In this document: piece after piece, positions 51,286 through 52,447 of the stretch
Layout of the letters: each line of letters opens with the position of its first letter
Numbering within the stretch: the first letter of the stretch is position 1
Source of the DNA: an uncultured bacterium
GTDB lineage: Bacteria > Verrucomicrobiota > Lentisphaeria > Oligosphaerales > Oligosphaeraceae
NCBI GenBank assembly: GCA_902776645.1
Contig: CACYQT010000020.1
Span: forward strand, 1 to 52,447
Length of the DNA: 52,447 nt
Direction of reading: 5' to 3'
The notes under the pieces: model-generated
What the model was told of the DNA's origin: nothing
The model's database searches: none
What the model saw: only the letters and a program-made list of their open reading frames with translations
Program-made: the position numbers and the translations under genes

Positions 51286-51400
51286 GGGATGCGCTCTTTT
51301 GTTGGTTGGATGAGATTGAAAAATCAGATGGAAATTATATTATAACTGACAGGATGATAATTACAATATTATAAAAGCGTTTTCATGAAAGGAGAACCAT
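51286..51400. promoter_or_regulatory. Divergent promoter region of the sugar cluster
   Basis: This 115-base AT-rich gap separates the TIM-like (-) and SIS (+) genes. A candidate + promoter is TTGAAA (51316-51321), 16-base spacer, TATTAT (51338-51343). Several ATTATA stretches could serve the - strand. No clear operator was recognised. Confidence 0.45.
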
Positions 51401-52000
51401 ATGCTGACCGCCAACGCGCTGGCCGCCGCAAAAGCGGCATACGACATTGAAATCGCGTGTCTTACTGAAATGAAGGACTATTTTGACGACGAAGCGTTTG
51501 CGCACGCCGTCGAACTGCTGGCCGCCGCGCCGCGCATCGGATCGAGTGGCTGCGGCCATTCGGGCATCATCTGCCAGCATTTCGCCCATCTGATGTGCTG
51601 CATTGAACGGCCCGCTCGGTTCATCTCCCCCGCGGAGGCCGTCCACGGCGCGACTGGATTTTTGCAGAAAGGCGACGTGATGGTCTTCGCGTCCCGCGGC
51701 GGCAAGACGAAGGAGCTCCTGCCGATCGTCGATATCTGCAAGGTGAAAGGCGTCTCCATCATCACGGTAACGGAGAATCTGGAATCTCCGCTGGCGACGG
51801 CGGCGGACGTCGTGCTGAAACAGCATGTCAATCGCGAGACGGACAAATGGAATGCGCAGGGCACGACGAGCACGACGGCGCTCTGCATGATTTTCCACGC
51901 CCTGCAGGCGGCTCTCATCGAACAGACAGGCTACCAGGCGGAACAGTTCGCGCTGATCCATCCGGGCGGCGCCGTGGGTGAACGGCTGCGCAAGAAGTGA
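51401..52000 (+). CDS. SIS-domain sugar-phosphate isomerase (KpsF/GutQ-like)
   Basis: A 199-residue SIS-domain protein. The phosphosugar-binding pattern begins PRIGSSGCGHSGIICQHFAHLMCC, then HGATGFLQKGDVMVFASRGGKTKELLPIVDICKVKGVSIITVTEN. The C-terminal HPGGAVGERLRKK equals the HPGGxLGxxL end of KpsF/GutQ-type arabinose-5-phosphate isomerases. No CBS domains are attached, so it resembles the isolated SIS module. It could isomerise a pentose or hexose phosphate from the neighbouring kinase. AAAGGAG gives a good ribosome binding site. It is divergent from the - strand sugar operon and shares its control region. Confidence 0.85.
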   Translation: MLTANALAAAKAAYDIEIACLTEMKDYFDDEAFAHAVELLAAAPRIGSSGCGHSGIICQHFAHLMCCIERPARFISPAEAVHGATGFLQKGDVMVFASRGGKTKELLPIVDICKVKGVSIITVTENLESPLATAADVVLKQHVNRETDKWNAQGTTSTTALCMIFHALQAALIEQTGYQAEQFALIHPGGAVGERLRKK

Positions 52001-52008
52001 AAACTCCT

Positions 52009-52044
52009 GTCGCTTTCGTCCCTTTTGTCGTTTTTGTCCCGTTT
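52009..52044. repeat. 9-bp tandem array related to that at 25993
   Basis: Four nonamers, GTCGCTTTC, GTCCCTTTT, GTCGTTTTT and GTCCCGTTT, start 8 bases after the SIS stop. On the - strand they read as AAAGGGACG-like units, the same family as 25993-26028, about 26 kb away. Confidence 0.88.
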
Positions 52045-52162
52045 ATCTTTCATGAATGTATTTGCAAGATTGGAAGCAAGCCTTTATTTTATAAGGTTTG
52101 TCTTGTTTTCTGACATCATGTTCCACACGTAAACACAAACGCTACAAAATTCGGAAAAACTT

Positions 52163-52447
52163 ATGGATAAGCAGGAAATCTTGTCAACCTTGTCAAGCGG
52201 CGATGCCGATCTGCTGTGCCAGGCCGTGAGCGCGGCTTATGAAGGCTTGAAGGCCGAGCCGTTCGGAGAGCTTGCGTATGATCTGCGCGGCGTGATCACG
52301 CATGCGGCGTCCCATCCGGAGGAAATCGAAGGGAAGGAGGAGGAGATACGGAAGGTGAAGGCCGCCCTGCTCTGCCTGGCCTTCAACCGCGACAAATCGT
52401 CGTTCGGCGACGTGTTCCGTCTCGCCCGTTGCGAGGCGTTTCTGAAA
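52163..52447 (+). CDS. Uncharacterised protein, N-terminal 95 residues, runs off the window
   Basis: An open frame from ATG 52163 to the last base, encoding 95 residues (start MDKQEILSTLSSGDADLLCQ, then VSAAYEGLKAEPFGELAYDL). It is helical in character, with charged and leucine residues alternating and a run of acidic/basic residues (EEIEGKEEEIRKVK). No known domain is recognised; a HEAT-like helical repeat is possible but unproven. Codon use matches the neighbouring genes. The ribosome binding site is weak. The 3' end is outside the window. Confidence 0.7.
   Translation, partial: MDKQEILSTLSSGDADLLCQAVSAAYEGLKAEPFGELAYDLRGVITHAASHPEEIEGKEEEIRKVKAALLCLAFNRDKSSFGDVFRLARCEAFLK

Noticed and set aside
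1..52447. tRNA, rRNA and known riboswitch structures
   Set aside because: No cloverleaf, rRNA segment or recognised riboswitch core was seen by eye in any intergenic gap.

Overview
The window is a single contig piece of a Gram-negative bacterium of moderately high GC. Gene content and architecture point to the PVC superphylum, most likely a Lentisphaerota/Kiritimatiellota-type organism. The supporting signs are an rpsM-rpsK-rpoA-rplQ cluster with no rpsD between rpsK and rpoA (the order known from Chlamydia), a GreA of about 726 residues with a long N-terminal extension (the chlamydial type), an enlarged signal peptidase I, and a large membrane protein of a kind I associate with Planctomycetes, Verrucomicrobia and Lentisphaerae. 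This placement is inference; no rRNA or tRNA gene was seen.

Layout. Bases 1-9525 hold housekeeping genes on the + strand: the 3' end of the alpha ribosomal operon, an M16C zinc peptidase, a shortened Gfo/Idh/MocA-like protein, rplM-rpsI and bamA. Bases 9594-16219 continue on + with an LptF/LptG permease, lepA, lepB and a multi-pass membrane protein. Bases 16242-30282 lie on the - strand: a DPM/GtrB-type glycosyltransferase, an RND pump with its adaptor, a methyltransferase with NAD synthetase, a xylose-isomerase-like TIM barrel, long GreA, a lipoprotein and a sigma-54 activator with a degenerate receiver. recJ (+), then ilvB, an IS200-type transposase set among REP-like palindromes, and comM (-) fill 30479-36773.

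Bases 37176-45377 (+) encode secreted polysaccharide-acting proteins: a parallel beta-helix protein, a 1283-residue multidomain clan GH-A hydrolase and a 952-residue heparinase II/III-type lyase. A bidirectional terminator separates them from a convergent - strand sugar cluster (45575-51285): a fucose-isomerase-family protein, an FGGY kinase, a ceramidase-fold hydrolase without signal peptide, a YjbQ protein and a triosephosphate-isomerase homologue. A SIS-domain sugar-phosphate isomerase (51401-52000) is divergent from it. Together these look like uptake-independent conversion of an unidentified aldose to ketose, ketose phosphate and isomerised phosphates. I know of no described pathway with this combination, and it is the best candidate here for an unstudied system.

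A second theme is repeats. Short tandem arrays with 7-, 8- and 9-base periods sit at or just after stop codons at several separate places. A 127-bp unit repeated twice and an inverted REP copy flank the lone transposase, each with GGTAA at the foot of an identical-sequence 8-bp stem, as expected for a RAYT/REP system.
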